Assembly (NCBI GenBank): GCA_949752745.1 | Contig: OX457028.1 | Coordinates: 20,630,352-20,694,351, forward strand | Origin: Protula sp. h YS-2021 | Taxonomy: Eukaryota > Annelida > Polychaeta > Sabellida > Serpulidae | Reading direction: 5' to 3' | DNA: 64,000 nt | Shown: piece after piece, positions 1 to 13,100 of the stretch | Numbering within the stretch: position 1 is the first letter of the stretch | How the letters are laid out: each line of letters starts with the position of its first letter | Made by a program: the position numbers and the translations under genes | The notes under the pieces: generated by a model | Databases searched by the model: none | Seen by the model: only the letters and a program-made list of their open reading frames with translations | What the model was told of the DNA's origin: nothing

Positions 1-1617
1 GTTGTCGTGCATTGGAATGGGATAGAATTCGAAAATTGGGAGATTATTGGTACAACAAACAGGCCAAAAAGAAAGGGTTGAAAGACTTAATTGTCAAATA
101 CCGAAACACCATGAGGAAGAGGGAGAGAGCGACTGAAGAAAAAGAGTACCTGTTGTGTCCATACTGCAAGGCAATGATAACGAAAGAAAACTTCGCACGT
201 CATCAAAGGAGGGAATGTAAGCAAAATGCAGATCGACGGGAAAAAGGAGAGAAAGTTGATACGCCCGAAAAAACTACGCGAAAACGACTTGTTCCTGAGG
301 CAAGAGCTAAAATGATGCAAGTGGACACCAAGTCTGAATCTGTTAAAAAGGCTTTGGCACGCATGCACCCGTGTCATACGACGGAGATCATAAAGAACGA
401 CAAGTTGCTGCTAGAGCTGATGGAATTTTTATCCGATAAACATGGTCATATGTCGAAGGCGCAAAGTATGATAACACAACCCGTCATAGCTTTGGCAAAG
501 TTACTTAAGCTGTGTCGCGAGAAATATCCCGATGTTTTCGTAAGCAGTGAAGACCTAGTCCACCCTGGCCACTACAGGCTAATGGAGAGCGTTATTAAAA
601 TGTCCCAGGACGAAGGACCAGCATCACAAGAAGAATTCAGCCATCCATCGGCGGTTATGAGATTAGGAGGAACTCTAAGAACCCTTGCAACCGAATACGA
701 GATGCATTGCCTACGAAATGGAGACTACTCGAAAAACAAGATTGCCTCTGTGTTCCATTCTGTGCTCGATCGTTATTACACATGTTTGTCCAGACGAGCT
801 AACTTCCTGCTAAAGCGACGAAAATTTAACAAGAGAAAAATTCTGCCAATGTTTCAAGACATTGACAAGTTTTTCCAACACATATCGAACAGAATGAAGG
901 TACTTCATACGAAACCGGCGAAAGAAGACATCTATAGGGAAGTCGTGGTGTATACCCTCGCACAGGTGATAATGTTCAACAGAAAACGCAGTGGTGAGGT
1001 CGAAAGGTTGCTATTGAAGGATTTAACTGACGGTCTGAAAATTTCATCAGAGCCAGATCCCGAATATCTAGCGGGAATGCAGGAATTCGAAAAGCAGTTG
1101 GCAAGCAAATTGATCAGGATTGAGTTCTTGGGGAAATGCTCTAGACGAATATCGGTGCTGTTAACAAACGATATGCACGAAAACATCAAGCTGCTGCTGA
1201 AGCTACGCGAAAAGTACGTCCACAAGAACTCGGTTTATGTCTTTGCACGTCCTGGAAATTATAACACACCGATGGAGGGGCACGTCGCGGTAAAAAAGGT
1301 AGCAGTGGAAGCAGGCCTTACCGATTTGAACATTTTAAATTCAACAAACATGCGAAAACACCTTGCAACGATGTCGCAAGTGTTAAACTTGCCGCACGTA
1401 GAGCAGGACTTTTTGGCAAATTTCATGGGTCACGACATAAGGGTTCATAGGGATTACTACAGATTACCGGTCGACATTGTCGAAAAGAGTAAAGTGGCAC
1501 AGGTCCTCATTGCCATAAACAGTGGGAAGCCAAGGGAACCATACCAACAAACGGGCTACGAAGCGTTGCCGGATGTGAAAATTGGCGAGGTGACTGCACA
1601 GGGTGGACCAACGGAAA
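1..1617 (+). CDS. Gene A exon (partial): zinc finger plus tyrosine recombinase-like core
   Basis: The reading frame is open from base 3, and the residues before the first apparent start align with gene B (WxxxxxxGxxWYN region), so the true start lies upstream of the window. I place the donor after 1617 (GAAA|GTAGGT, phase 1). Without splicing the frame continues only to a stop at 1674-1676, through residues with no counterpart in gene B. An alternative donor after 1602 is also phase 1. Confidence 0.8.
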
Positions 1618-3322
1618 GTAGGTTTATGTTGCACTTTACGTGCAAAATGTACTTCAAAATTTGTAAGAAAATTTGAAAAGTATAGTTAGCTGACTTTGTA
1701 ACAGGGAGATGTTAAAAAACCCAAAAAATGTTTTAAGATGTGTGTATTTCAGTACGTTTATTTTCCTACTTTTTTCGACCCCGTTCCCATGTATGTTTTA
1801 CAGCTGAGAAGATTTGAAGTAACACACAGTTCAGTTTGGCGCGAAAATGACGTGTATATGTAATTGGGAGTTAATTTGATACCCGTCTATGCTGTTCGCA
1901 GGTGATGTTGAAGAATCAGACGGAGAGGGAGAAGTGGACGTCATAAGAGAGACGGAGCAACGACTGCTGGGTAAGAAACCTATTAATCGGATTTCGCTTG
2001 AATTGTGCGTAAACAGTCAGGAGTAAAGTTGTGTAAGATGATAAAGGGGTGATATTTGTAATGACTATTTCATTAAACGTTTTTTTATTATTTTTTTTTA
2101 AACATTGTTCAGAATGTAATTATCATTTACAAGGCTGTACAAAACATGAGACAGTAGTAATAAAATGTGTGACCTTTGAATTTCGCAGGTTTTTGGTACT
2201 GCTGCAACTCCGCCAACGTTATTTATAACAAAGTGGCATTTTTTATGTTTTTACAGGCGATCAAGCAACTCGTCCCCACTTCAGTGAAGTTGAAGTGGCT
2301 CTCATGAAGACCATATTCAAGAAAGAATTACACCACAGAGGTAGTCTTCCAACGTTAGATGAAGTGGAGGATCGAGTTCGAGACGAGGAAATGTTACTGG
2401 GTCGTTCTGTGAGAGAAATCTTCAATTTCCTGAAAGCCCAGAAGAAAAAAAGTACCAAAGCAAAAAAAACAACAAACAGCAGCTCCTTCCGCTCCTGCTC
2501 CACCGACCGCTGATGCTTTAGACGATAGTTCAGGTACAAGCATACAAGCAAAAATATTAAAAAAAGATGTACTTCACATTTCGCATGGAGTGAGAGACTA
2601 AGAAAATTTTGGTGTAGATGAATATTTAAAATTGTTTTTAATTGTATGTTGTTGACCCTTCACTATGTATAATTAATTTCTCTTGCATATAAGCAAAAAC
2701 ATTGCATTTAGACGTGTTCATTTATGTTTTTCTTTCAGACGAGGTGGAATATGAAATTCCTTTGCCTGTCACCTCAGTAACATCACTTATGAAAAAGAAA
2801 CGGAAGAAATCCGGTCACAGCCGCAGGTCAGAGAGTCCCAAGAAAACTAAAGGTAGGATTTAACAGAAAGCATTCGGTTCACATAAATTTTAGGTGGTAC
2901 ATTTCGCGTGGTTCTGTTAATAGCGTTGCGAAAACTATATTGAATGTAACGTGTGCTTTCGCAAGAATTGACAGTTCACTGCACTTGCATTTTATAATCT
3001 CGCCTTATCTTTTGCAATGCTCGACACTTAATGTAAACTCACAAATTTATTTTGCTAGATACACATGTTTTACACTTGTGCAAATTATTTTACAGGTTCG
3101 AGTAGGCCATGGACAACAGAGGAAAAAGAGGCGGTGCATAAACATTTCCAAGGCCACATTGACCGATACAAGCCGCCAACGATGAAAGAAATCAAGTCCT
3201 GCCTTTCAGAGGAAAGTGATATTTTAGGACACAGGAACAAAGTTCAGTTGCGGACATACCTTTCAAATTTGTACAAGAGAAATAGAAAGGCGGAAGAAGC
3301 TTCAGATCCGTTTAAAAAATAA
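1..3322 (+). CDS. Gene A: zinc-finger / tyrosine recombinase-like / SANT-Myb-like protein (5' partial)
   Basis: Five exons are visible: 1-1617 (open to the window edge, frame from base 3), 1902-1970, 2257-2533, 2739-2852 and 3096-3322 (TAA). All junctions have GT-AG ends and phase 1. The first exon holds a C-x2-C-x12-H-x4-C finger (CPYC...H...C, about nt 156-218) and a DNA breaking-rejoining (tyrosine recombinase) fold: Arg in NRKRSGE (nt 987), MRKH box (nt 1353), MGHD (His nt 1431) and HRDYYRLP (Tyr nt 1455/1458). Later exons give an acidic linker, a first SANT/Myb-like module, a Lys/Arg-rich probable nuclear signal, and a second SANT/Myb-like module beginning PWTTEEKEAV. It is clearly paralogous to gene B, roughly half identical over the recombinase core by eye. 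Families of this kind relate to Crypton-type recombinases; whether it is mobile or domesticated is unknown. A one-base excess in exon 3 breaks the frame. Confidence 0.8.
1902..1970 (+). CDS. Gene A exon: acidic linker
   Basis: A 69-bp phase 1-1 exon between an acceptor (TTCGCAG) and a strong donor (GGGTAAGA). It reads SDVEESDGEGEV..., an acidic linker comparable to the short acidic exon after the recombinase domain in gene B. It is identified by splice sites, phase and position, as it is too short to stand out as an ORF. Confidence 0.65.
2257..2533 (+). CDS. Gene A exon: first SANT/Myb-like module, frameshifted
   Basis: It starts after TTTTTACAG and encodes FSEVEVALMKTIF..., a helical module aligning with the 30148-30447 exon of gene B. 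After the lysine-rich run the frame meets a stop at 2511-2513, but the +1 frame continues as an Ala/Pro-rich then acidic stretch (...DALDDSS) to a phase-1 donor at 2533/2534 that joins cleanly to the next exon. The exon is 277 bp where 276 would fit, so one extra base lies near 2444-2474, which includes an A8 run at 2462-2469. This is a real disabling indel or a homopolymer sequencing error. Confidence 0.65.
2739..2852 (+). CDS. Gene A exon: basic, probable nuclear localisation segment
   Basis: A 114-bp phase 1-1 exon (acceptor TTTCTTTCAG, donor AGGTAGGA). It encodes DEVEYEIPLP followed by a KKKRKKSG basic cluster and further Lys/Arg/Ser, a typical nuclear localisation composition. Gene B has no separate exon for this; its basic segment is inside the neighbouring exons. 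Confidence 0.65.
3096..3322 (+). CDS. Gene A terminal exon: second SANT/Myb-like module
   Basis: It begins after TTTTACAG in phase 1 and ends at a TAA. The module begins RPWTTEEKEAVHKHF and follows the SANT/Myb-like spacing (W at the start, acidic EEK, hydrophobic positions, basic end). It aligns with the last exon of gene B (MWTQKEVAVIVKHF). The final 110 bp or so of this exon recur at 6126 and 7129 inside the downstream satellite. Confidence 0.75.
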
Positions 3323-3726
3323 GAAAATATTTTGGGGACATTTCGCTGTGATATCATGTTTGTGGTATTCTGTTTTGGTTTACACAAGTGCGGGGAGTTT
3401 TCTTTTTAACTGTCAGTTCGAAAGTTCTCTGTTCGGAGTGACCAATTTCAAAGTTTATGAACGTTGTGAGATTGGGTAGTACGAGTAAATAATATGTGAC
3501 AGAGTCTCAAAACTTGCAAATTTTGCTGATGTTTCTGTGAGTAAGAACATTTTGGTGTTCGCACATTTCGGATAGTTGTGTCAATTCGAAAGCTTTAACT
3601 GCGTTATTTGCAGTTCTTTTTTTTTTTACACCAAGTGACCGAATTAAGTACGTACAAAACCATGCGAAATGTGCAAACACCAAAATGTTCTAATTCACAA
3701 ACATCGGCAAAATTTATTTTAATTTG

Positions 3727-5206
3727 TAAGGGAGGGGGGCTGTGCTGTGACGTTCAAGTCTTACCTTGGCACGGGGTTCGTGTGTGGGACTAACTGTGTA
3801 ACTCGAGTGGGAAGGGAAAAATGTTGAAGACGCAAAGCGCACGGTAGCGGAGTAGAAAGGATAAATATACACTTCCTTCGTTGCTATTCATTGAATAATA
3901 TGTTTTTTATGCTTATGTTTCTGTTGTTGCATTTTCTGGCGGTGAAACGTGATGTCTTCCATGGTGTTAGTAATGTCAGTGTTTTCATGGTAACACTGGA
4001 CGTAGTGTTGTAAGTCGGCATCGGGGGCCATCGGTTGTGGCGTTATTACTTAAACTCGTGCGGTTGGTTTAAACAAAGCACTTGCTAGGTAGACAGGAAA
4101 AGGTGTATTGACAAACATCCTCATTTAATATTGGGGGTGGGTGGGTGGGATTGGTGGTAGGGGATTGTCGATTTATCAAGAGCTTTCAAAAATTACGGGG
4201 CAGGTTTTTTCGTTTTCCAGTATTAAGTCAGGACACCTGTCTTTATGAAATCATGCTGTTTGACCCAGCGAGTATTTGTTTTAATTTGTTTTTAGTTTCG
4301 CTGTCAGAAAGCGTACTTGTTAGAAATGAAAGTAAGGGAGGGGGGCTGTGCGGTGACGTTCAAGTCTTACCTTGGCACGGGGTTCGTGTGTGGGACTAAC
4401 TGTGTAACTTGAGTGGGAAGGGAAAAATGTTGAAGACGCAAAGCGCACGGTAGCGAAGTAGAAAGGATAAATATACACTTCCTTCGTTGCTATTCATTGT
4501 ATAACATGTTTTTTATGCTTATGTTTCTGTTGTTGCATTTTCTGGCGGTGAAACGTGATGTCTTCCAGGGTGTTAGTAATGTCAGTGTTTTCATGGTAAC
4601 ACTGGACGTAGTGTTGTAAGTCGGCATCGGGGGCCATCGGTTGTGGCGTTATTACTTAAACTCGTGCGGTTGGTTTAAACAAAGCACTTGCTAGGTAGAC
4701 AGGAAAAGGTGTATTGACAAACATCCTCATTTAATATTGGGGGTGGGTGGGTGGGATTGGTGGTAGGGGATTGTCGATTTATCAAGAGCTTTCAAAAATT
4801 ACGGGGCAGGTTTTTTCGTTTTCCAGTATTAAGTCAGGACACCTGTCTTTATGAAATCATGCTGTTTGACCCAGCGAGTATTTGTTTTAATTTGTTTTTA
4901 GTTTCGCTGTCAGAAAGCGTACTTGTTAGAAATGAAAGTAAGGGAGGGGGGCTGTGCGGTGACGTTCAAGTCTTACCTTGGCACGGGGTTCGTGTGTGGG
5001 ACTAACTGTGTAACTTGAGTGGGAAGGGAAAAATGTTGAAGACGCAAAGCGCACGGTAGCGAAGTAGAAAGGATAAATATACACTTCCTTCGTTGCTATT
5101 CATTGTATAACATGTTTTTTATGCTTATGTTTCTGTCGTTGCATTTTCTGGCGGTGAAACGTGATGTCTTCCATGGTGTTAGTAATGTCAGTGTTTTCAT
5201 GGTAAC
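3727..5206 (+). repeat. 606-bp tandem repeat, about 2.4 copies
   Basis: TAAGGGAGGGGGGCTGTG occurs at 3727, 4333 and 4939, an exact 606-bp period, and the copies are nearly identical (for example a CATGG/CAGGG change near 3960 and 4567). The array sits inside the larger satellite and ends at about 5206, where the sequence jumps to the gene A 3'-end motif (GAAGCTTCAGATCCG). The near-identity implies recent amplification or an assembly duplication. Confidence 0.9.
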
Positions 5207-6125
5207 ATGAAGCTTCAGATCCGTTTAAAAAAAAGACGCTATTTCGGGACCATTTCGCTGTGATGTCATGTTTGTGGTATTCCGTTTTGGTTTACACAAG
5301 TGGGGGGAGTTTTTTTTGTATCAGTTTTTCCATGCAGTTCACTGTTCTTATACGAAGTGACCGACTTCATATTTATGAACGTCACGGGTCTGGGTAGTAC
5401 GGGCAATTTTCATGTAACGGGGTCTCAAAACCTGCCAAATTTGCCGAGGTATTAAGAAGTGTTTTGGTTCGTACATTTCGCATGGTTATGTGCGGTCGCG
5501 TATCAGGTTTCAGAGTGTTATTTGTATTTGATTTTTCTCGTTTACAGTGACAAACTGTAAATTTATGAAAGTGGCGTTGATGGATAGTACGGATAAGTTT
5601 CATGTGACAGGGTCACAAAAGGTGCAAAGTTTGCCGATGTATTTAAAAAAGAAATACTTGCGTCGTAGATTTCGCGTGGTTGCACTGCATTTCGCATGGT
5701 TGTAGATGTGTGCGTACATTTCGCTTGTCAGTTCGAAAGCATTAGCTGTGTTATTTGCAGTTCACTGCTCCTATAAGAAGTGGCCGACTTTAAATTTATG
5801 AGCGTTGCGAGATGATGTAGTACGAGAAAATTATATGTGGCAGGGTCTCAAAACTTTACAAATTTTGCTGATGTTTCTGTAAGTAAGAACATTTTGGTGT
5901 TCGCACATTTCGCATGGTTGTGTACGTACATTTGGCATGTCAATTCGAAAGCTTTAACTGTGTTAATTGCAGGCAACTTTTCTCACACCAAGTGATAGAC
6001 TTTGATACGTACAAAACCATGCGAAATGTGCGAACACCAAAATGTTCTAATTCACAGAAACATCGGCAAAATTTTCGAAGTTTGAGACCCTGTTACATAC
6101 ATGGTTGTGGACGTACATTTTGCAT

Positions 6126-6234
6126 GTGATATTTTAGGACACAGGAACAAAGTTCAGTTGCGGGCATACCTTTCAAATTTTTACAAGAAAAATAAAAAGG
6201 CGGATGAAGCTTCAGATCCATTTAAAAAAAAATA
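6126..6234 (+). pseudogene. Duplicated fragment of gene A last exon
   Basis: From GTGATATTTTAGGACACAGG to the TAA, this copies the last 36 or so codons of gene A with a few substitutions (GGACATACC to GGGCATACC, GAAGAAGC to GATGAAGC) and an A-run change before the stop. It has no start and no splice acceptor of its own and is embedded in the 1.0-kb satellite unit. Confidence 0.85.
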
Positions 6235-7128
6235 AACTGTTTTGGGGACATTTCGCTGTGATGTCATGTTTGTGGGATTCTGTTTTGGTTTACACAAGTG
6301 GGAGGAGTTTTTTTTTTTTGTATCAGTTTTTTTTCCATGCAGTTCACTGTTCTTATACGAAGTGACCGACTTCTAATTTATGAAGTCACGGGTCTGGGTA
6401 GTACGGGCAATTTTCATGTAACGGGGTCTCAAAACCTGCCAAATTTGCCGAGGTATTAAGAAGTGTTTTGGTTCGTACATTTCGCATGGTTATGTGCGTT
6501 CGCGTATCAGGTTTCAGTGTGTTATTTGCATTTGATTTTTCTTGTATAAAGTGACAGACTGTAAATTTGTGAAAGTGGCGGTGATGGATAGTACGGATAA
6601 GTTTCATGTGACAGGGTCACAAAAGCTGCCAATTTTGCCGATGTATTTAAAAAGGAAATACTTGCGTCGTAGATTTCGCGTGGTTGCACTACATTTTGCA
6701 TGGTTGTAGATGTGTGCGTGCATTTCGCTTGTCAGTTCGAAAGTATTAGCTGTGTTATTTGCATTTCACTGCTCCTATAAGAAGTGGCCGACTTTAAATT
6801 TATGAGCGTTGCGAGACGATGTAGTACGAGAAAATGATATGTGGCAGGGTCTCAGAACTTGCACATTTTGCTGATGTTTCTGTGAGTAAGAACATTTTGG
6901 TGTTCGCACATTTCGCATAATTGTGTACGTAAATTTTGCTTGTCAATTCGAAAGCTTTAGCTGCATTATTTGCAGTCCATTTTTCTCACACCAAGTGGCC
7001 GAATTAAGTACGTACAAAACCATGCGAAATGTGCGAACACCAAAATGTTCTAATTCATAGAAGCATCGGCAAAATTTTTGAAGTTTGAAACCCTGTTACA
7101 TACATGGTTTTGGACGTACATTTCGCAT

Positions 7129-7234
7129 GTGATATTTTAGGACACAGGGACAAAGTTCAGTTGCGGGCATACCTTTCAAATTTTCACAAGAAAAATAAAA
7201 AGGCGGATGAAGCTTCAAATCCGTTAAAAAAATA
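7129..7234 (+). pseudogene. Second duplicated fragment of gene A last exon
   Basis: It is the same segment as at 6126-6234, about 1.0 kb further on, with additional changes (TTTTCACAAG, TCAAATCCG). A shorter remnant of the same 3' end plus its flank lies at 5209-5233. Together they show that the gene end travels with the satellite unit. Confidence 0.85.
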
Positions 7235-8530
7235 AACTGTTTTGGGGACATTTCGCGGTGATGTCATGTTCGTGGGATTCTGTTTTGGTTTACACAAGTG
7301 TGGGGAATTTTTTTTTTTTTTTGTATCATTTTTTCCATGCAGTTCACTGTTCTTATACGAAGTGACCGACTTTTAATTTATGAACGTCACGGTTCTGGGT
7401 AGTACGGGCAATTTTCATGCAACGGGGTCTCAAAATCTGCCAAATTTGCCGAGGTATTAAGAAGTGTTTTTGGTTCGTACATTTCGCATGGTTATGTGCG
7501 TTCGCGTATCAAGTTTCGGTGTTATTTGCATTTGATTTTTCTTGTATAAAGTGACAGTCTGTAAATTTATGAAAGTGGCGGTGATGGGTAGTACGGATAA
7601 GTTTCATGTGACAGGTGACAAAAGCTGCCAAGTTTGCCTATGTATTTAAAAAAAATAAATACTTGCGTCGTAGATTTCGCGTGGTTGCATTACATTTCGC
7701 ATGGTTGTGTATGAGCGTACATTTCGTTTGTCAGTTCGAAAGTTCTCTGTTCGGAGTGACCAATTTCAAAGTTTATGAACGTTACGAGATTGGGTAGTAC
7801 GAGCAAAAGGTATGTGACAGAGCCTCAAAACTTGGAAATTTTGCCGATATTGCCGTGATTAAGAAAATTTCGGTGTTCGCACATTTCGCATGGTTGTGTG
7901 CGTACATTTCGCATGTCAGTTTGAAAGTTTTAATTGTGTTATTTGCAGTTCACTTTTCTCATACTAAGTCACCTACTTTAGTACGTACACAACCATGCAA
8001 AATGTGCGAACACCAAAATGTGCTTATTTACAGAAACATCGGCAAAATTGTCAAAAGTTTGAGACCGTGTCACATGCATGGTTGTTATACGTTCATTTCG
8101 CATGATTGTGTATAAACGTGCATTTCGCTTGTCAGTTTTACCTGTTATTTGCAGTTCACTGTTCTTATACGAAGTGACCGACTTTAAATTTATGAACGTC
8201 GCGAGAAGGGCGTACGCGCAAACGTGACATTGTCTCAAAACTTGGAAAATTTGCCGATGTTTCCGTGATTAAAAAATTTTGGTGTTCGCACATTTCGCAT
8301 GGTTTTGTACGTACATTTGGCATGTCAGTTTGAAAGTTTTAATTGTGTTATTTTCAGTTAATTTTTCTCATACGAAGTCACCGACATTAACTTTATGAAC
8401 GTCACGAGAGGGGTAGTACACCCAAGTTGTGTTGCAGGGTCTCTAAACTTGCAAATTTTGTGCATGGTTGTGTACGTACATTTCGCATGTTAGTTTGAAA
8501 GTTTCTGCTGTGTATTTTGTTTTCTTTAGG

Positions 8531-10139
<1,609 letters not shown>

Positions 10140-10140
<1 letters not shown>

Positions 10141-13100
10141 TTCCATTGTACTTTCTTTTACAATATATGTTAAAAATATTATTTTATCTCCATTAGAATT
10201 AGCTGTGTTTGGCGGTAATTTTTCTTGGAATTTACTTTTTGTGTTTGAACTGATGATGGGTCCAAAAATGCTTGACTGACGGCATTAATTGTCCTTTATG
10301 TAAGTGCCGATCTGAATATATTTTTAGGTTAATGTTTTAACTTGATTTGTTTTAACGGTTTCAAACTGTGAACTTTACTTTCTCTTTATTCGAGTAGTGA
10401 TTTTTAAACACTGATATTAAATACCACTGTGTTCATACCTGTTTGGTATGCACACAGTGGTATTTTTTTTGTCAATGTATGGTGGCTGGATTCGACTGAA
10501 TTTTAAATTCCTCTAATGATTTCTAGAGGAGTGTGGATACACCTCAAAACATGAAGAGAAATGGCTTGCGTTTCTCATAGATTGCTCTTTTTCGCCTGAA
10601 ACTGCGGTCCTTATAATTAAACATTTATTTTCTTTTGTCTCTATTTCTCTTAGCTCAGTTTGTCCGTAAATTTGGTTAGAATTGCTTTGCTTTTTTTTCA
10701 ATGATAGATCTAATATCGCTTGTATGACTGCCTTAATTTTTTTTGTACTTAAATATTAAACATTCGTCAACCTTAGATGTTTTTTTATGTGAGGAATAAG
10801 ATAGACTTAACACTTTTAATGTCATGCAGCGGAAATTCACAAACCGCTTGAGAAAATGCTGGCTACACCCGTTATTAAATGTTACTGTTAGAGTAATATT
10901 GTAATAAAAAACTTTTAAGATCTAGTTACAAGGCTACAGTTGGCGTCAAAGTCTCACACCTTTCAAATTAGCATTTCTACAATTGAAAGAAAACTTTTTA
11001 TGCTTGTAATTCCTGGTAAATTTGGGTTTTCCGGTTTACTTTAATAGTTTGCAGACTGTTTCTCATATTTGTATGCTATTTTTCACAGTTTACTTGTTAT
11101 TTATCTGAATGTGCTGTAGACGACATCATACATTTATTTTTCTCTTATCTCTATTAAAATTAGCTGTCTTTGCACATGCTTTTAGAATCTTCTAATTTTC
11201 CTTTTGAATCGATGGGCTCAAAATCGCTGCGAATGACTGTCTTTATTTTCTTTTCATTGGTGGTATGATCTTAAAACGCTTCAATTTTCTACAACTGCGT
11301 GGAAAAATCCCTTATATGTCCGTTTTATTATTTGTTCGTGAAGAGATAGGGTTTGTATACTCTGGTATATTACATTTCTCTGAAGATTTTTGTTTGGACT
11401 AATTGTAACTGCGAGATATATTACCATGGTTTTTCTGATTGTACACACCAAAGTCTTCTGAAAGTAGAAATTGTTATTGTTTATGATATAATCCTTGAAG
11501 CCATCCCGTCTCCTGTTGATATTTCTGCTTTTGAGAAAGAAAAATATATTCTTAAAAATCGTGAAAGCGGATCCTTAGAATAAACAATCTTAGGTATCGC
11601 AACATTAATATGGGCTGCCTTGAAAAAGTGGGTCAAATATATTTTAAATCCACCCCCTCCCTACTCCCACCTACCGCAAGAACCAAGTTATTTATGCGGA
11701 GACATTTGAAACAATACTTTTAATGTCACGCAACGGAAATTCACAAACTCCTTGAAAAAATGCTGGCTACGCCCGATATTCCATGTCGTACTGTTTGAGT
11801 GACATTGAATTAAACAAAAAAAAAGAACTTTTAAGATCTAGTTATAAGGTTTTAATTGGTATGAAAGTGATACACATTTACATTCAGCATTTATAAAATT
11901 GAAAAAAAAAAGAGAACAACAACTTTTTATGCTTGTAATGTGTGGTAAATTCCGGTTTTCAAACTGGGGAAGATTACTATAATAGTTTGCAGGCTGTTTC
12001 TCATATTTGCATGCTATTTTACACAGTTTATCTGAATGTGCTGTAGACGACGTCACACATTTATTTTTTTCTTATCTCTGTTAAAATTAGCTGTATTTAC
12101 ACATGCGGTTAGAATCTTCTACTTTTCCTTTTGCATCGATGGGCCCAAAACCGCTGCGAATGACTGACCTTATGTTCTTTTCATTGGTGGTATGATCTTA
12201 AAACGCTTCAATTTTCTACATTTGCGTGCACAAATCTCTCATGTGTGCGTTTTATTATTTTTTTCGTAAAGAGATAGGGTCTGTTTACTCTGGAATGTTA
12301 CATTTCTCTGAGGAGTTTTGTTTGGACTAAGTGTAACTGCTCGATATATCGTCATTATTTTTCTGATTGTGCAGACCAAGGTCTGATGAAATTGAAAATG
12401 TTATTGTTTATGACATAATCCTTGAGGCCATCCCGTCTCCTCTTGATATTTCTGCTTTTGAGAAAGAAAAATATATTCTTTAAAAAATGGTGAAAGCGGA
12501 TCCTTAGAATGAACAATCCTAGGTATCGCAACATTGATATGGGCTGCCTTGAAAAAGTGGGTCCAATTTACTTTAAATCCACCCCCCCCCTCCCTACTCT
12601 CACCTACCCCAAGAACCAAGTTATTTATGCGGAGACATTTGAAACAATACTTTTAATGTCACGCAACGGAAATTCACAAACTCCTTGAAAAAATGCTGGC
12701 TACGCCCGATATTCCATATCGTGCTGTTTGAGTGACATTGGATTAAACAAAAAAAGGACTTTTAAGATCTAGTTATAAGGTTTTAATTGGCATGAAAGTG
12801 ATACACATTTAGGATTCAGCATTTATAAAATTGAAAAAAAAGAGAACAACAACTTTTTATGCTTGTAATGTGTGGTAAATTCCGGTTTCAAACTGGGGAA
12901 GATTACTATAATAGTTTGCAGGCTGTTTCTCATATTTGCATGCTATTTTACACAGGTTATCTGAATGTGCTGTAGACGACGTTATACATTTATTTTTCTC
13001 TTATCTCTGTTAAAATTAGCTGTATTTATACATGCGGTTAGAATCTTCTCATTTTCCTTTTGAATCGATGGGCCCAAAACCGCTGCGAATGACAGATTTT

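Larger units (their letters stand above)
3323..8530. repeat. Higher-order satellite downstream of gene A
   Basis: The region is built from a degenerate submotif of about 180-200 bp (ATTTCGCATGGTTGTG... followed by a GTGACCGACTTTAAATTTATGAACG-like core split here as GTGACCGACTTT and AAATTTATGAACG). The core is visible near 3442, 5361, 5548, 5786, 6365, 6553, 6788, 7364, 7553, 7757, 8180 and 8380. A higher-order unit of about 1.0 kb is marked by CATGCAGTTCAC at 5331, 6336 and 7336. Some segments are in opposite orientation (GTGCGAACACCAAAATGT versus ACATTTTGGTGTTCGCAC), giving local hairpin potential. Short ORFs here match the repeat period and I treat them as non-coding. Confidence 0.8.
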
